Assembly: GCF_024494565.1 (NCBI RefSeq)
Contig: NZ_JANHDN010000002.1
Coordinates: 496,001-560,000 of the forward strand
Source of the DNA: Halorubrum rutilum
GTDB lineage: Archaea > Halobacteriota > Halobacteria > Halobacteriales > Haloferacaceae
Direction: 5' to 3'
Length of the DNA: 64,000 nucleotides
The notes under the pieces: generated by a model
The model's input: the letters and a program-made list of their open reading frames with translations, nothing else
Database searches by the model: none
What the model was told of the DNA's origin: nothing
Part shown: positions 46,342 to 55,523 of the stretch, one piece after another
How positions within the stretch are numbered: the first letter of the stretch is position 1
How the letters are laid out: every line of letters begins with the position of its first letter
Program-made: the position numbers and the translations under genes

Positions 46342-46872
46342 TCAGGCGTACGGGTCCTCGGCCTCGAGGTCGCGCTCGGCGCGGTACTGCTCGACGAACT
46401 CGCTCACGTCGAACTCGACCATCTCCCGCTCGAACGCCGAGAGCGCCTCGTCGTCGTCGGCGTGGCTCACGGCGTGTTCCATCAGCTCGACGACCAGCTC
46501 GACGACGACCTCGTGGAGGCGCCGGGAGTCGAAGTCGGTCACCCACGCCATCGCGTACCCCACGTCCGCGTTCTCGCTGGCGTCGTAGGCGACGACGGCC
46601 TCGGGGAACTCCTCTAACACGACGCCGAGCAGGTGCGGCGTGTCGAACTCCGGCATCTCCTCGCTGGTCGTCTCGATTGCCTCGCGGAGCACCTCGACGA
46701 GGAAGTCGGGGAGGAACCGCTCGGGCGGGTGCACGTCCATCACGACCGCGTGCGTCTCGCCGCAGTCGCACTCGAACTCGCGCATCCCGAGGTCCAGCTC
46801 GCCGGCCGCCATCGTCCGCCCGCAGGGCAGCTCCAGCGTGTTCTCGTCGCCCGGGACGCGCGGCTGGGACAT
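46342..46872 (-). CDS. conserved haloarchaeal protein, DUF5815-like, with a CxC pair
   Basis: A 176-residue acidic protein. The N-terminus MSQPRVPGDENTLELPCGRT includes a Cys, followed by FECDCGETHAVVMDVHPPER, so a Cys-Cys metal site may form with Cys17. The rest is helical (EVVVELVVELMEHAVSHADD). I recall a haloarchaeal family of this kind (DUF5815) but cannot confirm it. Function unknown. It is followed 69 nt later by cdc48 on the same strand. Confidence 0.7.
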   Translation of the reverse strand: MSQPRVPGDENTLELPCGRTMAAGELDLGMREFECDCGETHAVVMDVHPPERFLPDFLVEVLREAIETTSEEMPEFDTPHLLGVVLEEFPEAVVAYDASENADVGYAMAWVTDFDSRRLHEVVVELVVELMEHAVSHADDDEALSAFEREMVEFDVSEFVEQYRAERDLEAEDPYA

Positions 46873-46940
46873 GGGCTCGCTTGGTCGCTGCCGGGGTTAA
46901 AAGGCGCGGAACGCGACCGATCGGACCCGGGACGGCGGGG

Positions 46941-49160
46941 CTACTGGAACCCGATCCGGCCGCCGGTGTCCCGGAGCGTCTCGCCGCCGCCGCCGAACTG
47001 CTGTTCGATCTCCTCGTAGTACGAGAGGATGTCGTCGTTGACGGTCGGCCGCACCGACTCCATGGCGCGCCGGAAGTGCTTCATCTCGACCTCCTCGGCG
47101 TCGTCGTCGTCGCGCAGCGCCTCGATGGCGGCCTCGCGGGCGATCCCCTCCAGGTCGGAGCCGACGTAGCCGTCGGTGATCTCCGCGACCTCGCGGAGGC
47201 TCACGTCGGGCGCGAGCGGCGTGTCCTGCGTGTGGATGTCGAGGATCTGCTCGCGGCCCTCCTGGTCGGGTTGACCGATCATCACGAGCCGGTCGAACCG
47301 GCCCGAACGCAGCAGCGCGGGGTCGATCATGTCCGGGCGGTTGGTGGCGCCGATCACCATCACGTCGCCCATGTCCTCCAGGCCGTCGAGCTCGGTGAGC
47401 AGCTGGTTGACGACGCGCTCGGAGACGTTGTTCCCCATCTCCTGCCCGCGCGAGGGCGCGAGGCTGTCGAGCTCGTCGAAGAAGATGATCGTCGGGCTCA
47501 CCTGCCGGGCCTTCCGGAAGGTCTGCCGGATCGCCTTCTCCGACTCGCCGACCCACTTCGAGAGCAGCTGCGGCCCCCGCACCGAGATGAAGTTCGCGTT
47601 CGTCTCGTTGGCGACGGCCTTCGCCATCAGGGTCTTCCCGGTGCCCGGCGGGCCGTACAGCAGGACGCCCTTCGGGGCGTCGACGCCCATCCGGTCGAAC
47701 TTCTCCGGGGAGGTGAGGGGCCACTCGACGGACTCCTGGACCTGCTGTTGGGCGTCGCTGAGGCCGCCCACGTCGTCCCAGGAGATCTTCGGGAGCTCGA
47801 CGAGCACCTCCCGCATCGCCGACGGCTCCACCTCCGTGAGCGCGCCCGAGAAGTCGTCGCGCTTGACGATCATCCGGTCGATGAGGCTCGGGGGGACCTC
47901 CTCGTCGTCGAGGTCGATCTCGGGGAGGTAGCGCCGGAGCGCCTTCATCGCGGCCTCCTTCGTCAGGCTCTCGATGTCGGCGCCGACGAAGCCGTGCGTC
48001 TCGTCGGCGAGGTGGTCGAGGCTGACGTCGTCGGAGAGCGGCATCCCGCGCGTGTGGATCTGGAGGATCTCCTTGCGGCCGGTCTCGTCCGGGACGCCGA
48101 TCTCGATCTCGCGGTCGAACCGCCCCGGGCGGCGGAGCGCGGGGTCGACGCTGTCGACGCGGTTGGTCGCGCCGATGACGACCACCTGCCCGCGCGTCTC
48201 CAGCCCGTCCATCATCGTCAGCAGCTGGGCGACGACGCGGCGCTCGACCTCGCCGGTGACGTCCTCGCGCTTGGGCGCGATCGAGTCGAGCTCGTCGATG
48301 AAGATGATGCTCGGGCTCTCCTCTTTCGCGTCCTCGAAGATCTCGCGGAGCTGCTGTTCGGACTCGCCGTAGTACTTCGAGATGATCTCGGGGCCGGCGA
48401 TCGAGAAGAACGACGCCGACGTCTCGTTGGCGACGGCCTTCGCGAGCAGGGTCTTCCCGGTGCCCGGCGGGCCGTGCAGGAGGACGCCCTGCGGCGGCTC
48501 GATCCCGAGCTTCGAGAAGATCTGCGGGTGTTTCATCGGCAGCTCGACCATCTCCCGGACGCGCTGGATCTCGTTCTGGAGGCCGCCGATGTCCTCGTAG
48601 GTGATCCCGCCGCCCGTCTTCTCGAACCCGGAGATCGGCTCCTCGCGGAGCTCGACCTCGGTGTCCTCGGTGATCAGGCAGACGCCGTCGGGCTCGGTCT
48701 CCACCGCGATCAGCGGGATCGCCTGTCCCGGCGACCGCATGAACGGGTGGTTCGTCGACGACATCACCGGGACGATGTCGCGCTCGACGACCGGCCGCTT
48801 GAGGATCTGGCGCTTCACCATGCCGGCCGCGTCGGAGCCGAACTGGACCGACGCCTCCTCGGGCGGGGCCAGGACGAGCTTGTCGGCCTTCTCGGCCTCG
48901 GCCTTCCGGATGGTCACGCGCTCGCCGATACCGACGTCGGCGTTCTGGCGGGTGAAGCCGTCGACGCGGACCGTGTCGGTGTTCCAGTCCTGACGGTCGG
49001 CGCGCCAGACCTTCGCCGCGGTGGTCTCCGCGCCCTCGATCTCGATGATGTCGCCGGGCGAGAGCTTGAGGTGCAACAGCGTGTCGGGGTCGAGCCGGGC
49101 GATGCCGCGCCCCGAGTCGTTCGGGTACGCCTTCGCCACTTCGAGTTGGACTTCGTTCAT
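46941..49160 (-). CDS. cdc48: Cdc48/VCP-like AAA+ ATPase
   Basis: A 739-residue two-ring AAA+ unfoldase. After the N-domain (residues about 1-190), D1 has Walker A GPPGTGKT at 230-237 and Walker B IDELDS around 288-293. D2 has Walker A GPPGTGKT at 503-510. It extracts and unfolds proteins, feeding the archaeal proteasome. It starts [20 protein letters not shown], as in other archaeal Cdc48 proteins. This is a long, certain gene whose opposite strand gives a false 1,000-codon frame. Confidence 0.97.
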   Translation of the reverse strand: MNEVQLEVAKAYPNDSGRGIARLDPDTLLHLKLSPGDIIEIEGAETTAAKVWRADRQDWNTDTVRVDGFTRQNADVGIGERVTIRKAEAEKADKLVLAPPEEASVQFGSDAAGMVKRQILKRPVVERDIVPVMSSTNHPFMRSPGQAIPLIAVETEPDGVCLITEDTEVELREEPISGFEKTGGGITYEDIGGLQNEIQRVREMVELPMKHPQIFSKLGIEPPQGVLLHGPPGTGKTLLAKAVANETSASFFSIAGPEIISKYYGESEQQLREIFEDAKEESPSIIFIDELDSIAPKREDVTGEVERRVVAQLLTMMDGLETRGQVVVIGATNRVDSVDPALRRPGRFDREIEIGVPDETGRKEILQIHTRGMPLSDDVSLDHLADETHGFVGADIESLTKEAAMKALRRYLPEIDLDDEEVPPSLIDRMIVKRDDFSGALTEVEPSAMREVLVELPKISWDDVGGLSDAQQQVQESVEWPLTSPEKFDRMGVDAPKGVLLYGPPGTGKTLMAKAVANETNANFISVRGPQLLSKWVGESEKAIRQTFRKARQVSPTIIFFDELDSLAPSRGQEMGNNVSERVVNQLLTELDGLEDMGDVMVIGATNRPDMIDPALLRSGRFDRLVMIGQPDQEGREQILDIHTQDTPLAPDVSLREVAEITDGYVGSDLEGIAREAAIEALRDDDDAEEVEMKHFRRAMESVRPTVNDDILSYYEEIEQQFGGGGETLRDTGGRIGFQ

Positions 49161-49388
49161 GGTTCCTCGCGGGGGTTACCCGTATCTCCTTCCGGTTCGG
49201 GAATAAGCCTGTTGCCCGTGTCGGCGCCGCCGATCCGTCCGGGAGAATCGGCGGCCGCGGCGGACTGTGTCATCATATGGCACGGTACGGACCCCCGACT
49301 TAAAACGCCGTCGTAAGCGTGCGTTTTCGCCGTCGATCGACGCCCGGTTCGGCGCACCGTTTTTGTCCGTTCGAGGCGATTTTCCGGC

Positions 49389-49577
49389 GTGCTCGAATCG
49401 CTCTCGGACCCCATGCGCTCGCTGCTCTCGCGGGTCGCCTTCCTCGCGGTCGGCGCGCTCCTCGGCCTCGGGCTGTACGCGCTCGGCGCGGGGGGCGCCC
49501 TGGTCGTCCCGCTCGCGGTCGTCGGGACCCTGGTGATCGGCGAGCTGTACCTGTTCGCGGCCGCCGAGGCCGCGTAG
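49389..49577 (+). CDS. small membrane protein
   Basis: A 62-residue protein with two hydrophobic helices (FLAVGALLGLGLYALGAGGA and VVPLAVVGTLVIGELYLFAA) after a short polar N-terminus MLESLSDPMRSLLSRVA. It starts with GTG. It lies between the divergent cdc48 and larC genes. Function unknown. Confidence 0.6.
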   Translation: MLESLSDPMRSLLSRVAFLAVGALLGLGLYALGAGGALVVPLAVVGTLVIGELYLFAAAEAA

Positions 49578-49656
49578 CGCCCGCCCCCGTCGGCGGTGGT
49601 TCGAGCGCCGATCCCCGACCACGGGGTATTTGTTCCGCGATCGCCTCCGGTCTGCC

Positions 49657-51030
49657 ATGCGAACGCTCGCCTTCGACGGCCGGACCGGCGCCGCCGGCGA
49701 CATGGTCTGTGCCGCGCTGATCGCGGCCGGCGCCGACCCCGAGGTCCTCTCGCCCGTGACCGACCGGCTCCCGGTCCGGTACGAGGTCGGGGAGACGACG
49801 AGGAACGGGATCCGGGCGACGACCGTGGACGTGCTCCTCGACGGCGAGGACGGCGACCGCGCTCACGACCGCGATGACGAGCACGAGCACGCTCAGGAAC
49901 ACGAAAACGCCCACGACCATGAGCACGCCCGCGACCATGAGCACGCCCGCGAACGCGACGACGAACGCGGGCACGCCGAGGGCGCCGGCGTCAGTCGCAG
50001 CTACCCCGAGGTCGTCGCGCTCGTCGAGTCCATGGACCTCCCCGAGTCGGTCGAGTCGGTCGCGCTCGACGCCTTCGAGCGGCTCGGGCGCGCCGAGGCG
50101 TCGGTCCACGGCACCGACCTCGACGAGACGCACTTCCACGAGGTCGGCGCGGACGACGCGATCGCCGACGTGGTGGGCGCGGCGCTCCTCCTCGGCGACC
50201 TCGACCCCGGCCGCGTCGTCACCACGCCGGTCGCGACCGGCGGCGGCGAGGTCGAGACGAGCCACGGCGTCTACCCGGTCCCCGCGCCGGCGACGACCCG
50301 GATCGCTGCGGACGCCGACTTCTCGACCGCCGGCGGCCCGGTCGACCGCGAACTGCTCACGCCGACCGGGGCCGCGGTCCTCGCCGCGGTGGCCGAGGGC
50401 GTCGACCGGCTGCCCCCGCTCGACATCGCCGCCGACGGCTACGGGGCGGGCGACGCGGCGTTCCCCGACCGCCCGAACGTCCTCCGCGTCCTCGTCGGCG
50501 ACGGCGGTGACGGGGGCGAAGCGGGCGTTGGCGAGGCGGCCGCACCCGCCGACGGCGGGCTCGTCCGCGACGATATCGCGGTTCTGGAGACGAACCTCGA
50601 CGACGCCTCGCCCGAGGTGCTCGGCGGGCTCCAGGAGACGCTCGCGCGCGCCGGCGCCAGGGACGTGACGATCGTGCCGACGACGATGAAGAAGTCGCGG
50701 CCGGGCCACCTCGTGAAGGCCGTCTGCAAGCCCGAGGACGCCGAGGCGGTCGCGGCGCGGCTCGCCCGCGAGACGGGGACGCTGGGCGTCCGCCAGTCCG
50801 GCGCGAGCCACCGGTGGATCGCGGAGCGCGCCTTCGAGACGGCGACGCTCGCGGTCGACGGCGACGAGCGCGAGGTGTCGGTGAAGGTGGCGTCGACCGC
50901 CGACGGCGAGGTCTACGACGTGAGCGCCGAGTACGACGACGCGGCCGCGGTCGCCGAGGCGACCGGACTCCCGATCCGGGACGTGCTCCGGCGCGCGGAG
51001 CGGGCGGTTCGCGATCGGCTCGGCGAGTAA
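49657..51030 (+). CDS. larC: nickel-pincer cofactor biosynthesis protein LarC, with His-rich insert
   Basis: A 457-residue LarC, which inserts nickel into the pyridinium dithiocarboxylate cofactor used by lactate racemase and relatives. The start MRTLAFDGRTGAAGDMVCAA and the segments THFHEVGADDAIADVVGAAL and LETNLDDASPEVLGGLQETL fit the family. Residues about 70-106 are a disordered insert with ten His in 37 residues (HEHAQEH, HDHEH), a likely nickel-binding store, encoded by short direct DNA repeats. larB and larE are not adjacent. The ATG at 49657 is preferred over a GTG 27 bases upstream; a GTATTTGT box lies about 27 nt before it. Confidence 0.92.
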   Translation: MRTLAFDGRTGAAGDMVCAALIAAGADPEVLSPVTDRLPVRYEVGETTRNGIRATTVDVLLDGEDGDRAHDRDDEHEHAQEHENAHDHEHARDHEHARERDDERGHAEGAGVSRSYPEVVALVESMDLPESVESVALDAFERLGRAEASVHGTDLDETHFHEVGADDAIADVVGAALLLGDLDPGRVVTTPVATGGGEVETSHGVYPVPAPATTRIAADADFSTAGGPVDRELLTPTGAAVLAAVAEGVDRLPPLDIAADGYGAGDAAFPDRPNVLRVLVGDGGDGGEAGVGEAAAPADGGLVRDDIAVLETNLDDASPEVLGGLQETLARAGARDVTIVPTTMKKSRPGHLVKAVCKPEDAEAVAARLARETGTLGVRQSGASHRWIAERAFETATLAVDGDEREVSVKVASTADGEVYDVSAEYDDAAAVAEATGLPIRDVLRRAERAVRDRLGE

Positions 51031-51046
51031 GGGACGCTGACCGCGG

Positions 51047-51346
51047 TCACCCCGGCGGCTCGACGCGCTCGACGCGCTCCGGTTCGACGCCGAACCCCTC
51101 GGCCAGCCGGTCGGCGACGCGCTCGGTCGGTCGGTCCGCGTCGGGGACCGATAGTGTCGCGACCGCCTTCACCGTCGTGTCGTTGAGCCCCGGCTGGAGG
51201 CCCGCGATCGACAGGTCCTCGACGCGCACCCCGTCGACGCGCTCCAGTTGTCGCCGGGCGCCGGCCGCGAGGTCGCCGCCGGCCGCCTGCGAGACGCGAA
51301 CGGTCACCGTCGCTTCCACCGTCTGCGTGCGGATGGCTGCCGCCAT
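51047..51346 (-). CDS. conserved-looking hypothetical protein
   Basis: A 99-residue protein: MAAAIRTQTVEATVTVRVSQ, then ARRQLERVDGVRVEDLSIAG and SVPDADRPTERVADRLAEGF. The alternation of strands and helices suggests a ferredoxin-like alpha/beta fold. It is convergent with larC, 16 nt apart. Function unknown. Confidence 0.65.
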   Translation of the reverse strand: MAAAIRTQTVEATVTVRVSQAAGGDLAAGARRQLERVDGVRVEDLSIAGLQPGLNDTTVKAVATLSVPDADRPTERVADRLAEGFGVEPERVERVEPPG

Positions 51347-51862
51347 GAGCCCCTCGCCGCGAGTCGAACGCGGCGCGGATCGGTCCGCGGCCTCGAACGC
51401 GGGTCCGCCGCGGCGGACGGACCCGGCGCTCGCGAGGGGGAGCGGTCGCGCCCGGCGGTCGAAGGCGGTTCGACGACGCAGCGACGGCTGGAGAAGTCGG
51501 GGTGCGGTCCGTCCCGCGGGGAACTTCCCAGCCGACGCGCGTCACGCGGCCGGCCGGACGGACCGTGTCTCCGGAGCCGAATACCCGATCCACCCGAGGG
51601 ACGCGACGCTCGCGCGGTCCGCGAGCATCGAGGTGGTGATACGGGTCATGATCGGTCTCCGCGGCGCGGGGGGCGCCGTTAGCAGCTCGATAGGTCGGTT
51701 TCGTATTAAAATTACGTTCGTTATGCTACTGCATGGCACGCGGTTTTGGAGCCGCGCCTCTCCCCCGAGAATCCCCCGGAGCGGCCGCGGGCGTCCCGTT
51801 CCGTCGACGGCGAGACGACAGGCCTATGCCGAACGCCCGACCAGTTGCGCGTAAGCAGACCG
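51347..51862. other. upstream region of aspS
   Basis: No supported protein gene. An AT-rich stretch at 51700-51725 contains ATTAAAAT, a plausible TATA box for aspS that would leave a long leader of about 130 nt, unusual beside the mostly leaderless genes. A minus-strand peptide frame of 35 codons from 51649 (MTRITTSMLADRASVASLGW at its start) could be a small protein but has no support beyond being open. Confidence 0.45.
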
Positions 51863-53167
51863 ATGATCGAGCGAATCCACACGTCGGACGTCGAACCGGA
51901 CGCGGACGAGGTCGCCATCGCGGGCCACGTCCACGAGATCCGCGACCTGGGAGGCCTCGTCTTCCTCATCGTGCGCGACCGCGAGGGGCTCATTCAGGTC
52001 GTCTTCAAGGAGGAGCGCGAGCCGGAGCTGTTCGAGGCCGTCCAGGATGTCGGCGCCGAGGACGTGGTCCGCGTCGTGGGCGAACCGCTGGAGAGCGACC
52101 AGGCGCCCGGCGGCGTCGAGATCGCGCCGACCGAGTACGAGGTCATCGACGAGGCCGACTCCCCGCTCCCGCTGGAGATCTCGAAGGACATCGAGGTCGA
52201 CCTCTCGACCCGGCTCGACAACCGCGCGCTCGACCTCCGGAAGCCGGAGACGCTCGCCGTGTTCAGCCTGCGCTCGAAGCTGCTGACGGCGATGGAGGAG
52301 TGGTTCGACGACGAGGGGTTCGTCGACATCAAGACCCCGCTCATCTCGAAGGGCGGCGCCGAGGGCGGCGCGGAGCTGTTCCCGATCCTCTACTACAACA
52401 AGGACGCGTTCCTCTCGCAGAGCCCCCAGCTGTACAAGCAGATGCTGATGGCCTCGGGTTACGAGGCGGTCTACGAGACCGGCACCGCGTTCCGCGCGGA
52501 GGACTTCGCGACCTCGCGGCACGTCTCCGAGATCGCGATGTTCGACGTCGAACTCGCGTACGTCGAGGACCACCACGACGTGATGGACGTCCAGGAGGAG
52601 TCGCTGCGGTACGCGCTCCGCGAGGCCGCCGAGGGCGCCGAGCGCGAGCTCGACCTCCTCGACGTCGACCTGGAGGTGCCCGAGGAGGACTTCCCGCGGA
52701 TCACGTTCGACGAGGCGCTCGACGTCTTAGAGCGCGAGTTCGGCCACTTCCCGGACGACCCGACCGACCTCGACACGAAGGGCGAGAAGCTGCTCGGCGA
52801 GCACTTCGAGGAACAGGGCCATCCCGCGTTCTTCGTCGTCGGCTACCCCGACGAGAAGTTCTACTACATGCAGGACGTGCCGGACGACGAGATCGCCTCG
52901 CGGAAGTTCGACCTCATCTACCGGGGTCAGGAGCTCTCCTCCGGCGGCCAACGCGAGCACGACGTCGAACGCATGGTAGAGGTCATGGAGGAGGAGGGCG
53001 TCGAGACGGCCAACTTCGAGTTCTACATCGAGGCGCTCAGCTACGGCACGCCCCCGCACGGCGGCTACGGGCTCGGCATCGACCGGCTCGTCCAGAAGGT
53101 CGCCGACCTCGACAACATCAAGGAGGCGATCATGTTCCCGCGCGACCCGAACCGGCTGGAGCCCTGA
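51863..53167 (+). CDS. aspS: aspartyl-tRNA synthetase, archaeal type
   Basis: A 434-residue class IIb enzyme. The N-terminal OB fold ([20 protein letters not shown]) binds the anticodon. Catalytic motif 2 is [20 protein letters not shown] and motif 3 is [10 protein letters not shown]. It attaches aspartate to tRNA. In haloarchaea that make Asn-tRNA by transamidation, the enzyme is non-discriminating and also charges tRNA-Asn; the sequence alone does not decide this. The start at 51863 ([10 protein letters not shown]) matches the family; upstream codons are discarded. Confidence 0.97.
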   Translation: MIERIHTSDVEPDADEVAIAGHVHEIRDLGGLVFLIVRDREGLIQVVFKEEREPELFEAVQDVGAEDVVRVVGEPLESDQAPGGVEIAPTEYEVIDEADSPLPLEISKDIEVDLSTRLDNRALDLRKPETLAVFSLRSKLLTAMEEWFDDEGFVDIKTPLISKGGAEGGAELFPILYYNKDAFLSQSPQLYKQMLMASGYEAVYETGTAFRAEDFATSRHVSEIAMFDVELAYVEDHHDVMDVQEESLRYALREAAEGAERELDLLDVDLEVPEEDFPRITFDEALDVLEREFGHFPDDPTDLDTKGEKLLGEHFEEQGHPAFFVVGYPDEKFYYMQDVPDDEIASRKFDLIYRGQELSSGGQREHDVERMVEVMEEEGVETANFEFYIEALSYGTPPHGGYGLGIDRLVQKVADLDNIKEAIMFPRDPNRLEP

Positions 53168-53314
53168 CGCGGCCCGCGCCGGTTCTGTGCGCGGGACGCG
53201 ACCCGCCCCGACCGAGGTCCGCGGCCGCGCCGTCGACCGCGGCCCCTCGATCCGCTCTTTATAAGCGACCGCCCGCCTTTCGACGAACGACCCCGCTAGG
53301 GCGCCTTCCGGCGA

Positions 53315-53334
53315 TTAAATCGGGTTAAATCGGG
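53315..53334. promoter_or_regulatory. tandem 10-bp repeat upstream of the secreted protein gene
   Basis: TTAAATCGGG occurs twice head to tail (53315-53324 and 53325-53334), 61-80 nt before the ATG at 53395 and just ahead of TATTAAAG (53360-53367), the likely TATA box. A regulator could bind two adjacent sites. Confidence 0.4.
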
Positions 53335-53394
53335 CGCAATTCGGCTGAACGGCTTGCGGTATTAAAGAGGGTCTGGCGCCGAGTGGGAGTCGCA

Positions 53395-53676
53395 ATGAAC
53401 GCGATCCGAACGACGCTGCTCGTGGCGCTGGCCACGGTGGTACTGATCGGCACCGGCGCGGCCGCCGGCGCCGTCGCGGCGACGCCCGGCCCGAGCGACG
53501 CCGGCCCGGGCGACGCGGGCCCGCCGAGCGAGCTCCCGGACCAAGTGCCGGACTTCGTCGGCGGGGTCCTCGATAGCGTGAACGAGTTCCTCGACGGCGG
53601 CGTCGACGACCTCGGCGAGACCGTGAGCGAGATCGCCGGGAACGGCGCCGGCGAGGGCGACGGGGAGGAGGCGTAA
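53395..53676 (+). CDS. small secreted protein
   Basis: A 93-residue protein with a Sec-type signal: MNAIRTTLLVALATVVLIGT followed by GAAAGAVAATPGP, a plausible cleavage site after an Ala. The mature part is acidic, Gly/Asp-rich, with repeated GPGDAGP-like units, then SELPDQVPDFVGGVLDSVNE. Its gene overlaps almost exactly with the next: its TAA is followed one base later by the GTG of the lipoprotein gene, so the two are co-translated. Function unknown. Confidence 0.75.
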   Translation: MNAIRTTLLVALATVVLIGTGAAAGAVAATPGPSDAGPGDAGPPSELPDQVPDFVGGVLDSVNEFLDGGVDDLGETVSEIAGNGAGEGDGEEA

Positions 53677-53677
53677 C

Positions 53678-54403
53678 GTGACGGACCAGACACCCGACGC
53701 GGACGCGCCCGACCGCGACGCGGTCTCCCGCCGGATCTACCTGCAGGCGACCGGGGCCGCCGCGCTCGGCGCGGCCGGCCTGGCCGGCTGCGTCGGCCGC
53801 GCGACCGGGACCCTCGCGACGCGGGTGACCGACCAGCCGGCGGACATCGGCGACTTCGAGTCGCTCGTCGTCACCGTCGAGGGGATCTGGCTCGGGCCCG
53901 AGGGCGCCGAGAGCGGCGCGGACGGGAACGAGACCGACGACGGCGACATGAGCGACGGCGAGACCGCCGACGGCAACGAGACCGACGGCGCGGACGGCGG
54001 AGACGAGCCCGCCGGCCGCGAGTACTTCGAGTTCGACGAGCCGCAGGAGGCGGATCTCGTGCAGCTGCAGAACGGCGAGACGCAGCTGATCGACGAGCGC
54101 GAGCTGGCGGTCGGCACGTATCGGTTCCTCCAGCTCGACGTCTCGACCGTCGACGGCACCTTGGACGGCGGCGACGAGGCGGAGGTCGACCTCCCGGGGA
54201 ACGCCCCGCTCACGTTCAACGAGTCGTTCGAGGTCCGCGAGAACACGCGGACGAGCTTCACCGCCGACTTCGCGCCGGTGCGGCGCGGGAACGGCACGTA
54301 CCTCCTGCGCCCGGTGCCGCGAGGGATCGAGGTCACCTACGAGGAGAGCGGCGGAAACGGCGGGGACGGCGACGGAGACGACGGAGGCGACGGAGAGGCG
54401 TAG
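53678..54403 (+). CDS. Tat lipoprotein with DUF4382-like domain
   Basis: A 241-residue protein. The signal has a twin-Arg (RR at 18-19: SRRIYLQATGAAAL) and a lipobox LAGC with Cys38. The mature domain starts GTLATRVTDQPADIGDFESL, then LVVTVEGIWLGPEG, and later LQLQNGETQLIDERELAVGT and RFLQLDVSTVDG, resembling DUF4382 surface lipoproteins. An acidic low-complexity insert (residues about 85-112, DGNETDDGDMSDGETADGNE) separates strands. It is the partner of the secreted protein one base upstream. Confidence 0.8.
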   Translation: MTDQTPDADAPDRDAVSRRIYLQATGAAALGAAGLAGCVGRATGTLATRVTDQPADIGDFESLVVTVEGIWLGPEGAESGADGNETDDGDMSDGETADGNETDGADGGDEPAGREYFEFDEPQEADLVQLQNGETQLIDERELAVGTYRFLQLDVSTVDGTLDGGDEAEVDLPGNAPLTFNESFEVRENTRTSFTADFAPVRRGNGTYLLRPVPRGIEVTYEESGGNGGDGDGDDGGDGEA

Positions 54404-54779
54404 CGACGGCGACCGGACCGACGGAGCGCGCTCCCCCGGTCCCCCGTTGAAGCCGCGTCCGACCGGGCCCCTCGCCGGGGCGCCGCGGCTTCGGGGTCAG
54501 GGCTGGGACGGTTCCCGGGAATCGGGGACCGGGGGAATGCACGCTCGCATCGGTCCTCACAGAGGCACACGATCCGTGTCGACCGCGCTGCGGCGCGAAC
54601 CGCCGCGCGGTCGACGACGTCCCGCACAGCGTCGCGGTCCCGAACGGGACCGCCGAGTCACGGCGGTCGACCGGCCTGCCCCGACCGCCCTACCGCGGAT
54701 CCACCGCGCTCGCGATCCCCCTGCCCGATACCGTCCGATACCTGCCCGATATCTGCCCGATACCCGCCCGCCGAGACGG
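54404..54779. other. intergenic region, no gene seen
   Basis: No supported gene. At about 54720-54770 there is a run of imperfect 10-11 bp tandem units based on CTGCCCGATA (four to five copies), next to the end of the minus-strand VTT gene. Confidence 0.5.
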
Positions 54780-55457
54780 TCACGCCGTCGACGCGGGCCC
54801 TTCTCCGCGGAGCGTCCGATACGCCGGTCCGGCGAGCAGCAGCGCCCCGACGCTGGCCATCGCGACCAGCGCCGTCGGGTCGACCGCGGAGAGGTCGCCG
54901 GCGGCGAGCCGGTCGAGCGAGACCCCGACGGCGACGCCGACGACCACCCACGGGAGCTCGCCGGCCGCCGTCCCGAGGAGGAACGGTCGGGGGCGGATCC
55001 CCGCGGCGCCCGCTCCGACCGAGACCGCGTCGGAGGGCAGGGGGAGCAGCCGGGTGGCCGTCACCGCCCGGACGCCCCCGGTCGCCGCGGCCAGCCGCTC
55101 GCCGGCTTCGCAGAGGCGGTCCGCGGTCCGCCAGGCGCCGCGGGCCCGGACCCGGCCCGTCCGCGCGAGGAGGTAGGGAGGCAGGGCCGTCGCCGCGAGG
55201 AGGGCGACGCCCAGCGGGACGCCGACCCAGCCGTAGCCGAACCCGACGGCCACCGCGAGCAGCGTCGTCGGCCACGCCAGGAACGGCCTGACGGCCGTCA
55301 GCGCGAGCAGCGCGACGCCGAACCGGACCGGGTCGGCGGCGAGGACGGAGAGCCGCGCGAGGGCGGCCGCCGGCGAGGCGAGCCAGGCGGCCGCCGCCGC
55401 GACCGCGACCGCGCCCCCCGCGACGACGTATCCGAGCAGGACGAACCGGCGGTTCAC
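54780..55457 (-). CDS. VTT/TVP38 (DedA-like) membrane protein
   Basis: A 225-residue protein of the VTT/SNARE-associated family. The conserved region is ALTAVRPFLAWPTTLLAVAV with FGYGWVGVPLGVALLAATAL, then TRLLPLPSDAVSVGAGAAGI, with the family's Pro-rich RxxPLP motif, and RPFLLGTAAGELPWVVVGVA. About six hydrophobic segments are seen. Bacterial and eukaryotic relatives move lipids across membranes. The C-terminus is short. It is followed by NAD kinase on the same strand (66 nt gap), possibly one transcript. Confidence 0.88.
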   Translation of the reverse strand: MNRRFVLLGYVVAGGAVAVAAAAAWLASPAAALARLSVLAADPVRFGVALLALTAVRPFLAWPTTLLAVAVGFGYGWVGVPLGVALLAATALPPYLLARTGRVRARGAWRTADRLCEAGERLAAATGGVRAVTATRLLPLPSDAVSVGAGAAGIRPRPFLLGTAAGELPWVVVGVAVGVSLDRLAAGDLSAVDPTALVAMASVGALLLAGPAYRTLRGEGPASTA

Positions 55458-55523
55458 GGCCGACGGTTCGCGCCGGGGGATAAACGCTTTGTGGGCGCGC
55501 TCGGTCGCGGCGGCGTCACCGGC

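Noticed and set aside
46050..49316. 1088-codon plus-strand frame across cdc48
   Set aside because: Antisense shadow of the Cdc48 ATPase, with low-complexity composition and no motif.
51542..51649. 35-codon minus-strand peptide upstream of aspS
   Set aside because: Open, but with no RBS, TATA at the right distance or recognisable family. Mentioned only in the intergenic entry.
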